Below are positions 50,601 through 55,308 of a stretch of DNA of 64,000 nt, piece by piece; the stretch's first letter is position 1; every line of letters starts with the position of its first letter. This stretch comes from Echinococcus granulosus. Taxonomy: Eukaryota > Platyhelminthes > Cestoda > Cyclophyllidea > Taeniidae. The notes under the pieces are model-generated. The model had not been told where the DNA came from and did not search any database. It saw nothing but the letters and a program-made list of their open reading frames with translations. The DNA is taken from NCBI RefSeq assembly GCF_000524195.1, contig NW_020170384.1, forward strand, positions 1,105,989-1,169,988, in the 5' to 3' direction. The position numbers and the translations under genes were made by a program.

Positions 50601-52797
50601 GAGCATACTCGGACAGTAGAGCATAAGCTTGACCAAAACGTGGCTTTACACACAGGTGCAGTGCTTATTGCCTATCTTGGCGAAATTGAAAGACTCCATC
50701 CGGTGGTAAAGCTACAACATTCATGTAAAGGGTTGGGTGGCAATTGAAACAGAGTGGGTAAGAAATACGACCCTACTATTATGAATGAAGTATTGGGGTT
50801 GCTAAACAGACTATTTCGGCGAATGAAAGTGGGTTCTCGGGAACCAGCTACCATTATACTAAACTTCAACGAGTTTAGGGATTCTTTCAATGTAACGTCA
50901 CGGACAAGTGCTTGAATTAATCCTTAAAATTGCTGCATAAATGTGCCTTTCATTTCCACTCAAAGCCAACAAGCAAAAGCATGTCAAATTGATTACGTAG
51001 GGAAAGTGGAACGATTAGGCACTCTGATGAAACAATTGGCGGCAATGTACCGTTCCACCCAAATATTCAGTAAGCTGGTTTGCATCCGATTGACCCTTCA
51101 GCTGGGCTTTCAATAAATTCAATGGGAAAGAATGATTGTAGTTTACTGGGAAAAAATTGCAGGAATGTACGGGTAAGGGATTATTAAACTCAAGCTGCAA
51201 CTGAGATGTGGCCTTAGAACTAATCGATCCGCTATCAGCAAAGGTCAAATAAATGAGAGGTTAGCAAACCCTCACACAAATTGTGAAAGTGAACATTGTG
51301 ACTTTCCACGTGATTTTAACACTCACAATCACAGAAATCTCCCCCCCCCCCCCTCCCGGGCGGTGCGAACAGTGCTTTGCTGCCCACATTTAATCGGCGG
51401 TAATTTTGTGTGCATGTCAAACGTAGCGGGCGGCCAATGTAATATATTTTGACCGAGAAAATTACCATACACCTGGAAAAATCTTGATTAAGTTGGACCA
51501 TCTCAGAAATACGGAAACAAGGAAACAGTCCCTGTACTTTGGGATGCAAGAATAAAACCCGAAATAACTATTCTGAAAATATCTATGGTAATGAAGCTAC
51601 GACGATATATAAGACAAGTCGTTACATGTGAGTGCTTAGATTGTGACTAAAGGTATTCATTTGGATAAACTAGAGGTAGGATGTTTATTAAACAATCAAT
51701 AGACGAAATTGACCATCCTACCACAGCGTTGAGTACTGTCAATTTTCTATTCATGTATTACAACAAAAATGTAAAAAAATCCATTGCTAAATAATTGTCG
51801 ATAGGCTGCAAATAAAGCAACCAGTAGTGTGGTGGGAAAAAAAAATGAGCAAATGATGAAAAATACCGGGTATCTGTTGCTCTTGGTCTCCAGTTCGAAT
51901 GGAAAAGGTTGCTCCCGCCTCGACATGAACCATCACATAGTACTCTTTGTTGATGCCATTTTGCGGTACACCCAGCCCATACAAACTATTTTCTTGAAAC
52001 GCTGGCAGCATACTGTTAAGACTTTTGTTCTTGGACGTCGAAAACGGTTTTCTATGTTGCTGGCCCTGAAGAAATACTTGTGGTGTAAGCATTGGAGTTA
52101 CGAGAGATTCAACTGGAATGGATGGAAACGCTGCTACACTATGGGAAAGTATAACTGATGGAACCGGGTAAGATGGTGGAACGTAGACAGAGGACGGCAA
52201 CTCCAGTAGGGATAAGGTGATGTTATTAGACTCACATAGCCTGTTTGGCTCGGAAGCCTGAGGAATAATAGAACCATTAAAAGGAGACATATCAGAAGCA
52301 TTCACACTATCAGTTTCAGTTAAAAAAGTATAATTTTGACTGGGTAATTGTGGTCGTCCCTCATTTTCACTCAGACGTATCGATTGATTCTCAATGGGCC
52401 CAGGAACATTTTCGGATGGCGGAGAGTTCACCAACACGTCAATATCTGCACCTTCGTCGGTTAATTGTCCTACCTTCTCACCATCAACACCTCCCTTTGC
52501 CTCACTACCAAAGGTCAAAACTGGTGGATTTATATTGCGATCAATGGAAGAAGCGAGTTTCTGTTCATCAACATTGCACATTTCTTTCAGTGGTAAAGAA
52601 TCATCATCAACCAGTAAACTATTTTTTTCTGCACTTCGCCTTTCTTCGCGGACGTAGAATGGCTTGGTAAATGGCTTATCAGCCATAAGATTGGAAAATT
52701 TGGGGCGATAAACGGAATTGAATTCGAGGGGATATTGGGGTGGTCGGGAAAAAAACGATGATTTATTATTGCTTTCTTGTGAGTCGCCTTCAAGCAT
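2114..52797 (-). CDS. FNDC3: FNDC3-family fibronectin type III membrane protein (whole gene, 19 coding exons)
   Basis: Coding exons in transcript order are 52797-51867, 49219-48681, 40511-40206, 38161-38014, 34859-34479, 31456-30819, 27555-27224, 26822-26763, 22718-22511, 18251-18133, 17436-17061, 15989-15722, 12300-11075, 9997-9697, 6506-5954, 3845-3597, 3495-3326, 3147-2747 and 2662-2114. They join in one frame of 2,584 codons plus a stop, all GT-AG. Residues 1-980 are low-complexity and proline-rich and hold the family motif around 284-335. Nine FN3 domains follow, roughly 980-1135, 1137-1232, 1238-1337, 1338-1578, 1583-1747, 1753-1890, 1893-2151, 2153-2258 and 2269-2435. A single hydrophobic helix lies at about 2520-2542. 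Order and domain count match vertebrate FNDC3A/B (about 1,200 residues), which are ER/Golgi-anchored proteins; the doubled length is the oddity. The molecular function of the family is poorly defined. Whether this is an FNDC3A or FNDC3B orthologue cannot be decided here. Confidence 0.92.
2747..3147 (-). CDS. FNDC3: FNDC3 coding exon 18 (FN3-9, most of domain)
   Basis: The exon encodes residues 2269-2402. HTQCKLQWPTLNKMGHDPLI aligns with DHICEITWECLQPMKGDPVI, and NYIARVCAIRCCQ with YRFRVCAIRQCQ, which is the most diagnostic FNDC3 signature in the gene. About 40 Thr/Ser/Glu-rich residues are inserted after strand C. The donor after CAG is the weak GTCTGC. Confidence 0.87.
3326..3495 (-). CDS. 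FNDC3: FNDC3 coding exon 17 (rest of FN3-8)
   Basis: The exon encodes residues 2212-2268. GWVTIFEGPQTSFKVRKL and RYYFRVAAVNISGKGAFS align with FVSLYRGPCHTYKVQRL and YKFCIQACNEAGEGPLS of vertebrate FNDC3A. The acceptor is ATGTTTCGCAG; the donor GTAAAA leaves phase 1. Confidence 0.93.
3597..3845 (-). CDS. FNDC3: FNDC3 coding exon 16 (end of FN3-7, start of FN3-8)
   Basis: The exon encodes residues 2129-2211. VRVQALNAVGVSPFSGILHF matches IRIQALNSLGAGPFSHMIKL of FNDC3A. GIKLRWSSSVDSHETDE then begins FN3-8 and NIKYILEMSKKPE is its C strand. The acceptor is GCCCGTAG and the donor GTGAGT. Confidence 0.93.
3846..5953 (-). other. FNDC3 intron 15
   Basis: 2.1 kb of AT-rich sequence. I see no coding or repeat signal in it. 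Confidence 0.75.
5954..6506 (-). CDS. FNDC3: FNDC3 coding exon 15 (FN3-7 with about 150-residue loop)
   Basis: The exon encodes residues 1945-2128. It opens with the C strand YNLEVTRYTNG and closes with the E strand and following turn, EYVYYTLTGLEIGAKYR. Between them lies a loop of about 150 residues rich in Ser, Pro, Gly and Glu. The open frame continues past both ends, but only the acceptor TTTATCCAG and donor GTGGGT keep the domain in phase with its neighbours. Confidence 0.88.
6507..9696 (-). other. FNDC3 intron 14
   Basis: 3.2 kb, AT-rich. Several open frames of 60-120 codons on both strands have no recognisable content and no matching splice context. Confidence 0.75.
9697..9997 (-). 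CDS. FNDC3: FNDC3 coding exon 14 (end of FN3-6, start of FN3-7)
   Basis: The exon encodes residues 1845-1944. VYSGLERHFELHDLQPASR and AFRVRAVNAAGAGGWSPV finish FN3-6; the order matches GPGLSYEIKGLSPATTYYCRVQAL of FNDC3A. After an Ala-rich insertion, ARLVWIAPFDNGCPIT starts FN3-7. The acceptor ends ACGAG; the donor is GTATGC. Confidence 0.92.
9998..11074 (-). other. FNDC3 intron 13, containing an assembly gap
   Basis: 1.08 kb as given, but its true length is unknown because of the 100-N block at 10302-10401. Nothing else is seen. Confidence 0.8.
10302..10401. other. Assembly gap (100 N)
   Basis: Exactly 100 N, the usual placeholder for a scaffold join of unknown size. It falls inside an intron and breaks no exon that I can see. 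Confidence 0.97.
11075..12300 (-). CDS. FNDC3: FNDC3 coding exon 13 (end of FN3-4, FN3-5, start of FN3-6)
   Basis: The largest exon, 1,226 nt, encodes residues 1436-1844. After roughly 60 inserted residues it resumes FN3-4 at CAWYAIYEGRCKEVTVCNL. FN3-5 runs from NPPSNLRLFG through SFTWDPPTSNGGAPILSYEL to FRVRARNSTGW, with about 70 extra residues in its middle. FN3-6 begins at PPRVKPTSATSVLVSWEE and breaks after DGFQL. The end of FN3-5 holds tandem WSEWS motifs at residues 1732-1739. The donor is GTTAGT in phase 0. Confidence 0.92.
12301..15721 (-). other. FNDC3 intron 12
   Basis: 3.4 kb, AT-rich. It holds a four-run guanine tract at 15520-15539 on the plus strand. I see no coding signal. Confidence 0.75.
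15520..15539 (+). other. Potential G-quadruplex (G5-T-G4-T-G4-T-G4)
   Basis: Four guanine runs separated by single T loops, the pattern of a very stable parallel quadruplex. It is on the strand that acts as template for FNDC3, about 180 nt beyond the 3' end of exon 12. Confidence 0.8.
15722..15989 (-). CDS. FNDC3: FNDC3 coding exon 12 (FN3-4, first half with insertion)
   Basis: The exon encodes residues 1347-1435. HVNLCWSAPDDDGGMPVSAY is a clear B-C strand pair of an FN3 domain and aligns with SFKITWDPPKDNGGATINKY. A Gln/His-rich insertion follows (HQQQLQHQQHKKE) that vertebrates lack. The donor GTACGT leaves phase 1. Confidence 0.88.
15990..17060 (-). other. FNDC3 intron 11
   Basis: 1.07 kb. 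It contains an (AAAT)n run at about 16239-16256 and a (TA)n run at 16656-16675, and nothing else recognisable. Confidence 0.8.
16656..16675. repeat. (TA)n microsatellite
   Basis: About ten TA units in intron 11 of FNDC3. Confidence 0.9.
17061..17436 (-). CDS. FNDC3: FNDC3 coding exon 11 (end of FN3-2, all of FN3-3)
   Basis: The exon encodes residues 1221-1346. It finishes FN3-2 with PWSDVVSVMTYG and contains a complete FN3-3: HSLHLTWELQ (strand B Trp), ILRYQLEMQEGE (strand C Tyr), LVEGLRRCCLYRFRLAASN (strands E-F) and VAFRTVPDLP (strand G). The acceptor is CTCCATCGTAG and the donor GTGAGT. Confidence 0.93.
17437..18132 (-). other. FNDC3 intron 10
   Basis: 696 nt. No coding, RNA or repeat signal seen. 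Confidence 0.75.
18133..18251 (-). CDS. FNDC3: FNDC3 coding exon 10 (FN3-2, strands C'-F)
   Basis: The exon encodes residues 1182-1220. FQICYTGIQRFHKLSHLLP corresponds to FCQCYMGSQKQFKITKLSP of the human protein, followed by the F-strand TYMLRVAAIN. The acceptor CCACTTCAG and donor GTTAGT give phases 0 and 2. Confidence 0.9.
18252..22510 (-). other. FNDC3 intron 9
   Basis: 4.3 kb. A palindromic CCAATTGG occurs near 21080 among other CCAAT-like words. No gene or repeat is recognised. Confidence 0.7.
22511..22718 (-). CDS. FNDC3: FNDC3 coding exon 9 (end of FN3-1, start of FN3-2)
   Basis: The exon encodes residues 1112-1181. GTASESAEFVTLATEP closes FN3-1, and STLSVRWAVPADNGSKI opens FN3-2, with the core Trp of strand B and the P-x-DNGSKI turn identical in vertebrate FNDC3A. 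The acceptor is ACTTTGTAG; the donor GTAAGT follows GGG in phase 0. Confidence 0.92.
22719..26762 (-). other. FNDC3 intron 8
   Basis: 4.0 kb. It has two adjacent C runs at 24802-24818. An ATG-started 65-codon frame at 25209-25406 (+) sits in a slightly GC-richer patch but matches nothing I know and has no clear splice context. Confidence 0.7.
26763..26822 (-). CDS. FNDC3: FNDC3 coding exon 8 (60-nt micro-exon, FN3-1)
   Basis: Only 60 nt: GEVTCILLQDLRPGVQYNIK, matching GEETNITLNDLKPAMDYHAK of human FNDC3A almost position by position. The acceptor CTCTTATTTCAG is strong and the donor is GTACGT. A second donor exactly 30 nt downstream (after 26733) keeps the same phase. Confidence 0.87.
26823..27223 (-). 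other. FNDC3 intron 7
   Basis: 401 nt, AT-rich, nothing seen. Confidence 0.75.
27224..27555 (-). CDS. FNDC3: FNDC3 coding exon 7 (FN3 domain 1, strands A-C)
   Basis: The exon encodes residues 982-1091 and two bases of 1092. ISSVDSRSVTINISIPENL aligns with the A and B strands of the first FN3 domain of FNDC3A. An acidic/Ser-rich insertion follows, then HLRFALYLSERDENF, the C-strand region. The tryptophan usually found in strand B is replaced by isoleucine. The donor is GTGCGT. Confidence 0.86.
27556..30818 (-). other. FNDC3 intron 6, with assembly gap and an atypical block
   Basis: The intron contains 100 N at 28299-28398. The sequence from 28399 to about 29850 differs from the rest of the intron: it is richer in C and CpG, poor in long A/T runs, and open in several frames on both strands. 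The remainder is ordinary AT-rich intron. Confidence 0.65.
28299..28398. other. Assembly gap (100 N)
   Basis: Exactly 100 N; the true length is unknown. The sequence right of it has a different composition from that on the left. Confidence 0.97.
30819..31456 (-). CDS. FNDC3: FNDC3 coding exon 6 (polyproline region)
   Basis: The exon encodes residues 769-981. It holds a basic KKTPKKDQQQ stretch, then a long proline-rich tract with two runs of five or six prolines, and ends IIRVLSKIAPPK, which matches the ALLSNIVKPV leading into the first FN3 domain of FNDC3A. The acceptor is ATACTCTTCAG and the donor is a perfect GTAAGT. A 193-codon frame on the same strand here is a shadow. Confidence 0.85.
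31457..34478 (-). other. FNDC3 intron 5
   Basis: 3.0 kb. Three CCAAT-type words lie within 150 nt at 32353-32498 in a slightly GC-richer patch. No coding signal. Confidence 0.7.
34479..34859 (-). CDS. FNDC3: FNDC3 coding exon 5 (linker)
   Basis: The exon encodes residues 642-768. It begins GRLLSAINGDLTPAEACELK, which may be a short helix, then becomes Thr/Pro/Ala-rich and ends in a basic NRKKASKNG. The acceptor follows ATGTCTTTC, and I take GTGCGT after AATG as the donor because it gives the phase 1 that exon 6 requires. The sequence is not conserved with vertebrates as far as I can tell. Confidence 0.75.
35531..35672 (+). repeat. Dispersed repeat copy R1 (unclassified family)
   Basis: It shares ordered blocks with five copies or fragments in 53.2-55.0 kb: a CCATNGTGTCCTT-like start, GGGCGGCCT...GGGTCATGACAG, then TTCTGCCCTAGTATTATGTC and CTTCTTTCGTCTT. 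By eye the identity is roughly 65-80% in the blocks. I do not recognise the family. Confidence 0.6.
37862..37879 (+). repeat. Poly-C homopolymer (18 C)
   Basis: Eighteen uninterrupted C in intron 4 of FNDC3. The exact length is likely to be unreliable or polymorphic. Confidence 0.9.
38014..38161 (-). CDS. FNDC3: FNDC3 coding exon 4 (short linker exon)
   Basis: This 148-nt exon encodes residues 593-641 and the first base of 642. It reads DYSSLTFDETDGKAVVE and ends in VNVVRPTNG. The acceptor AG is at 38163-38162 and the donor is GTACGT. I found it by frame and splice sites rather than by homology. Confidence 0.72.
38162..40205 (-). other. FNDC3 intron 3
   Basis: 2.0 kb. A 105-codon frame at 38979-39296 (+) has no recognisable content. 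Nothing else seen. Confidence 0.7.
40206..40511 (-). CDS. FNDC3: FNDC3 coding exon 3 (Lys/Ser-rich linker)
   Basis: The exon encodes residues 491-592, a Ser/Lys-rich linker with GKKKATT and KSRAKKSRK, which could serve as basic or nuclear-type signals. The acceptor at 40513-40512 and donor GTACGT after GAC are both phase 0. The linker is divergent; it is placed in the gene because it preserves the frame between exons 2 and 4 and because the human protein has a similar Lys/Ser-rich linker here. Confidence 0.75.
40512..48680 (-). other. FNDC3 intron 2 (largest, 8.2 kb)
   Basis: It contains an alternating ATGC tract at 41337-41360 beside a GC-richer patch (about 41260-41620), and an exon-like open stretch on the plus strand at about 43352-43561. 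The other frames, including those at 44193-44438, 44553-44876 and 47623-47904, show no recognisable protein. Confidence 0.65.
41337..41360. repeat. Alternating ATGC tract
   Basis: Overlapping ATGCATGC units with one G-to-A type break. The tract is self-complementary and can form a hairpin. Confidence 0.85.
48681..49219 (-). CDS. FNDC3: FNDC3 coding exon 2 (VPPG motif, proline-rich)
   Basis: The exon encodes residues 311-490. The acceptor AG at 49221-49220 restores Gly311 and continues the family motif as GPATVRLVLNN, then MQVPPGHLVQQIVDEDG, equivalent to the VPPGYAP...VIEDNGV stretch of vertebrate FNDC3A. It ends in a basic RRKVKQERQ segment like the RLQKKLKDRQ of the human protein. The donor GTGAGC follows GAG in phase 0. 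Confidence 0.9.
49220..51866 (-). other. FNDC3 intron 1 (between coding exons 1 and 2)
   Basis: 2.6 kb, AT-rich. It has a 13-base C run at 51341-51353. No coding signal. Confidence 0.75.
51867..52797 (-). CDS. FNDC3: FNDC3 coding exon 1 (start codon, N-terminal family motif)
   Basis: The exon encodes residues 1-310 plus the first base of codon 311. The ATG at 52797-52795 has an in-frame stop a few codons upstream and sits 4 nt after a pyrimidine-rich AG (52803-52802), so the exon probably begins at 52801. The last 30 residues, around YYVMVHVEAGATFSIR, align with the conserved FNDC3 N-terminal motif that lies near residue 35-60 in vertebrates. The roughly 280 residues before it are Ser/Pro/Asn-rich and match nothing I recognise. 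The donor GTATTT follows CCCG. Confidence 0.87.
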
Positions 52798-52803
52798 TTT
52801 GCT
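52798..52803 (-). promoter_or_regulatory. Splice acceptor just before the FNDC3 start codon
   Basis: The minus strand reads TTTCTGCCTTTTTTAG then CAAAATG. The AG is at 52803-52802, 4 nt from the ATG. It may join an upstream untranslated exon in the intergenic region, or act as a trans-splicing acceptor if this is a flatworm; the sequence cannot tell which. Confidence 0.55.
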
Positions 52804-53225
52804 AAAAAAGGCAGAAAGTAGATCTTATACACTAAGATCCGCCACTGCAATTCTAAGTGAGTAAAAGACGCATTCCGAGGTATTTGAGTACGCGCTCTAA
52901 GCTAACAGTCGATGGAATTTAAATAAACTGATTTGATAAAACAAAATTGTATCATTAAATTTTTTCTTACATTAAAAACTAAACAATGTTTTTTAAAACT
53001 ATTTATTTGCATTAAAATATTTTTACTTACAGGATTACATGTGTTTTTTTGACTGTATAAAGGATTGGAAAAAAATACGTGGTAATTCTTTTCTCCAAAC
53101 TTCAAAAATTGCTCTACACAAAATGACCTCACTCGCCCCATTTTATATTTTGTCTGTGCAAATTTGACAAAGAATCATCACAGTCCCAGCCGATTTACGC
53201 TTAATTATTGTTCACCGGTTTGCCT

Positions 53226-53375
53226 GCTAACAATTCTGTAGCGTCCCGGGACTTCCTGAAGACGAAAGAAGACACAGTACTCGTGTAGAACATATGCATT
53301 TAGCACGGAGAAGGCGTCCAGCCTATTGGCATGGCCCAAAAGGCCAGCCCACCCAGCAAGGTACGTGGGGGCTAG
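53226..53375 (-). repeat. Dispersed repeat copy R2
   Basis: Minus-strand copy with CACGTACCTTGCTGGGTGGG, GGCCTTTTGGGCCATGCCA and TGTGTCTTCTTTCGTCTTCA blocks. It keeps an open frame of 60 codons (53387-53205), the longest of any copy. Confidence 0.65.
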
Positions 53376-53539
53376 TTCAAGGTACAAAAGTGGCGCCTCA
53401 CCAGAACTGAGGGATAAACCACTATCGTACTACAATTTTTCTGTCAAGAGTAAATTTTTTATAAAGAGCTTTTTAAATGACGAGTTTTAATTTTTTAGCA
53501 TGAAATAAAACAAAAATATCTTGCAGGAGACACAGTGCT

Positions 53540-53591
53540 TCAAGACTTCCCTAAAGAACAAAAAAGACTTAGTACCTAGGCAGAAGGTACG
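53540..53591 (-). repeat. Dispersed repeat fragment R3
   Basis: Minus-strand fragment covering only the second half: GTACCTTCTGCCTAGGTACT, then AAGTCTTTTTTGTTCTTTAG and GGAAGTC. Confidence 0.5.
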
Positions 53592-53666
53592 CTGTTGCCG
53601 TACAGCAGTGTACTAAGCTAAGTGCTTGGTTAACTTTCGGCTGGAGTGAAGGGCTATTCAATATTC

Positions 53667-53797
53667 TGGCCATTGTACCTTCGCCGTATGGGCTGGCTTC
53701 AAAGTCATGACTGTGGCCCCAACTCCCACTGAATATTAAATACATACATTCTGCAGTAGTTTCATGTTATCTTTGCCTTTAGAAGAGTCTCAAGTTA
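53667..53797 (+). repeat. Dispersed repeat copy R4
   Basis: Plus-strand copy: TGGCCATTGTACCTTCGCCG, TGGGCTGGCTTCAAAGTCAT, then TTCTGCAGTAGTTTCATGTT and ATCTTTGCCTTTAGAAGAGT. Confidence 0.6.
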
Positions 53798-54566
53798 CCA
53801 CATTAGATGCGGCTAAGCGAATTTGATCTTAAAGGACATCTGCTCAGACTTTTACTGCTGGGCGTTAAACCTTAGCGGAGCTGAAGCTGCTCGCATGCGA
53901 CAGATAAGAGAATTAGTGACGTTCCCAATCAGAAGGGCTAAAAATAACATTTCCCTTTAGCAAATACCCCAATTTGTGTTTTATAGAAAAGCTAATAGTA
54001 AAGGAATCGAAACTATGGGTGAATTATTTTAAAATATTTTATTGCGAAGTTGCCTACCGTACTTGTAAAAAGATTGGTTTCGCACACTCGCGATACCTCC
54101 AACTGTCAAACATCTGGTCAGAACCCAGTTAGATATGAGTGGACAGTTCTGAAGGAAAAGGCATTAGGAAGGAGTGGACGCGAAACTTCATCCCAAGGAA
54201 CCGTGTTAAATCCCATTTTTCCTTACACAAGTGAACTTTAAGGCCAGTGTTCCCTCATCTAGTTGCGGATATATATGATGGTCAGGACAATTTCCTATCC
54301 CTGAATTCAGTTCCCATACAGGACAAAAGCGTCATTCTAATTGAATTATTAAGATAGAGCAGTGCTATTGCTGTCAAGCATCTCCCAAGTTGCACGAAAG
54401 TTTCATAACAGGCACGGGTGGCTCGTGGGTGCTTCTATACCAACACTGATTACGTTGTGATGGCTGACACTGGGGATTGGTCAAAGGGGGCACCGAAACG
54501 ATGCTTGAAGGAGGAAGGGAGCTACGCCAAGAGTTAGTTGCTTATTCATCTCTCGGTTTCGGTAAG

Positions 54567-54720
54567 GGGCCACATTGTGTCTAGGCCACTTTACGCTAGC
54601 CGGTTAGGCTGACCTCTGAACCATGCCGGTAGATCCAGGCCCTAATATATGTTGAATATACATTAACTACCTAGGTGCTATGCCCTCATTTATCTTTGGG
54701 GAGTTCTTGAGGCATTGTAG
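54567..54720 (+). repeat. Dispersed repeat copy R5
   Basis: Plus-strand copy: GGGGCCACATTGTGTC, GGTTAGGCTGACCTCTGAAC, CATGCCGG, then ACCTAGGTGCTATGCC and TTTATCTTTGGGGAGTTCTT. It points towards copy R6. Confidence 0.6.
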
Positions 54721-54844
54721 TAGGCCTCAGTGGAGGCTGCTGGCACGGCTTGAAGTCTGGGCAGTCCGGAAGTGGTACAATAGCGGAGATCCCAAAGACA
54801 CTGTTACCGAGACAAAGAGTTAAACATACAGATGACACGCAGGG

Positions 54845-54972
54845 CCTTAAGATCCTTTTGAGGATAAAAAAGACGATGCATGGGCGGAATTCACAAAAAC
54901 AACCCACAGAAGGGTCTAAGGCTGCTGACATGGCCCAGAGGTCAGCCCACTAAAAGGAGGCACAATGGCCGA
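54845..54972 (-). repeat. Dispersed repeat copy R6
   Basis: Minus-strand copy: GGCCATTGTGCCTCCTTTTA, GTGGGCTGACCTCTGGGCCA, AGACCCTTCTGT and GTCTTTTTTATCC. With R5 it forms an imperfect inverted pair about 125 nt apart. Confidence 0.62.
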
Positions 54973-55239
54973 AGTACAAAGTATCCCTATACCAAAACGG
55001 GGTTGAACAAACAGCCAGCATATCACACGCGTGTTGCATGAAATTTGATGAAATTGGGTTAATTCAGCAATTTTGGATGCAGTGATGGATTTTCAACACT
55101 TAGGTCCACAGTCCTTCACACAGGCCTTTTTTGCATTTTTGCACCTTGTTTACTGTTGTTCAAAAAATTTGTTTTTTAAACCAATTTTTACAAATTTTTA
55201 ACCGGGGCAATTTGTTGTGCGTGTCTTTGATTTGTTTTA

Positions 55240-55308
55240 ATGGACGACTGTGCTGTACTATCAAACTCGATTAATATGGCAGCGTCCTTGGATGTAGACC
55301 TGCAAGTG
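55240..55308 (+). CDS. STAG: STAG coding exon 1 (proposed start)
   Basis: The exon encodes 23 residues beginning [15 protein letters not shown]. The donor GTGAGT is strong and phase 0 joins cleanly to the next exon. No homology supports it, because STAG N termini diverge quickly. The tandem ATGs at 55672 could be the true start if this exon is untranslated. Confidence 0.6.

Larger units (their letters stand above)
52804..55239. other. Divergent intergenic region between FNDC3 and STAG
   Basis: 2.4 kb between two head-to-head genes, so it should hold both promoters and the 5' untranslated exons. It contains five copies or fragments of one diverged repeat in both orientations (53226-54972). 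The stretch 54990-55239 next to STAG is free of the repeat and T-rich. No TATA box is placed with confidence. Confidence 0.7.

Noticed and set aside
52350..52670. Plus-strand frames opposite FNDC3 exon 1
   Set aside because: They are antisense shadows. The minus strand carries the conserved family motif at the end of the same exon.
53226..54972. Treating the clustered repeats as tRNA-derived SINEs or tRNA genes
   Set aside because: No A-box or B-box pair and no cloverleaf could be found in the copies.
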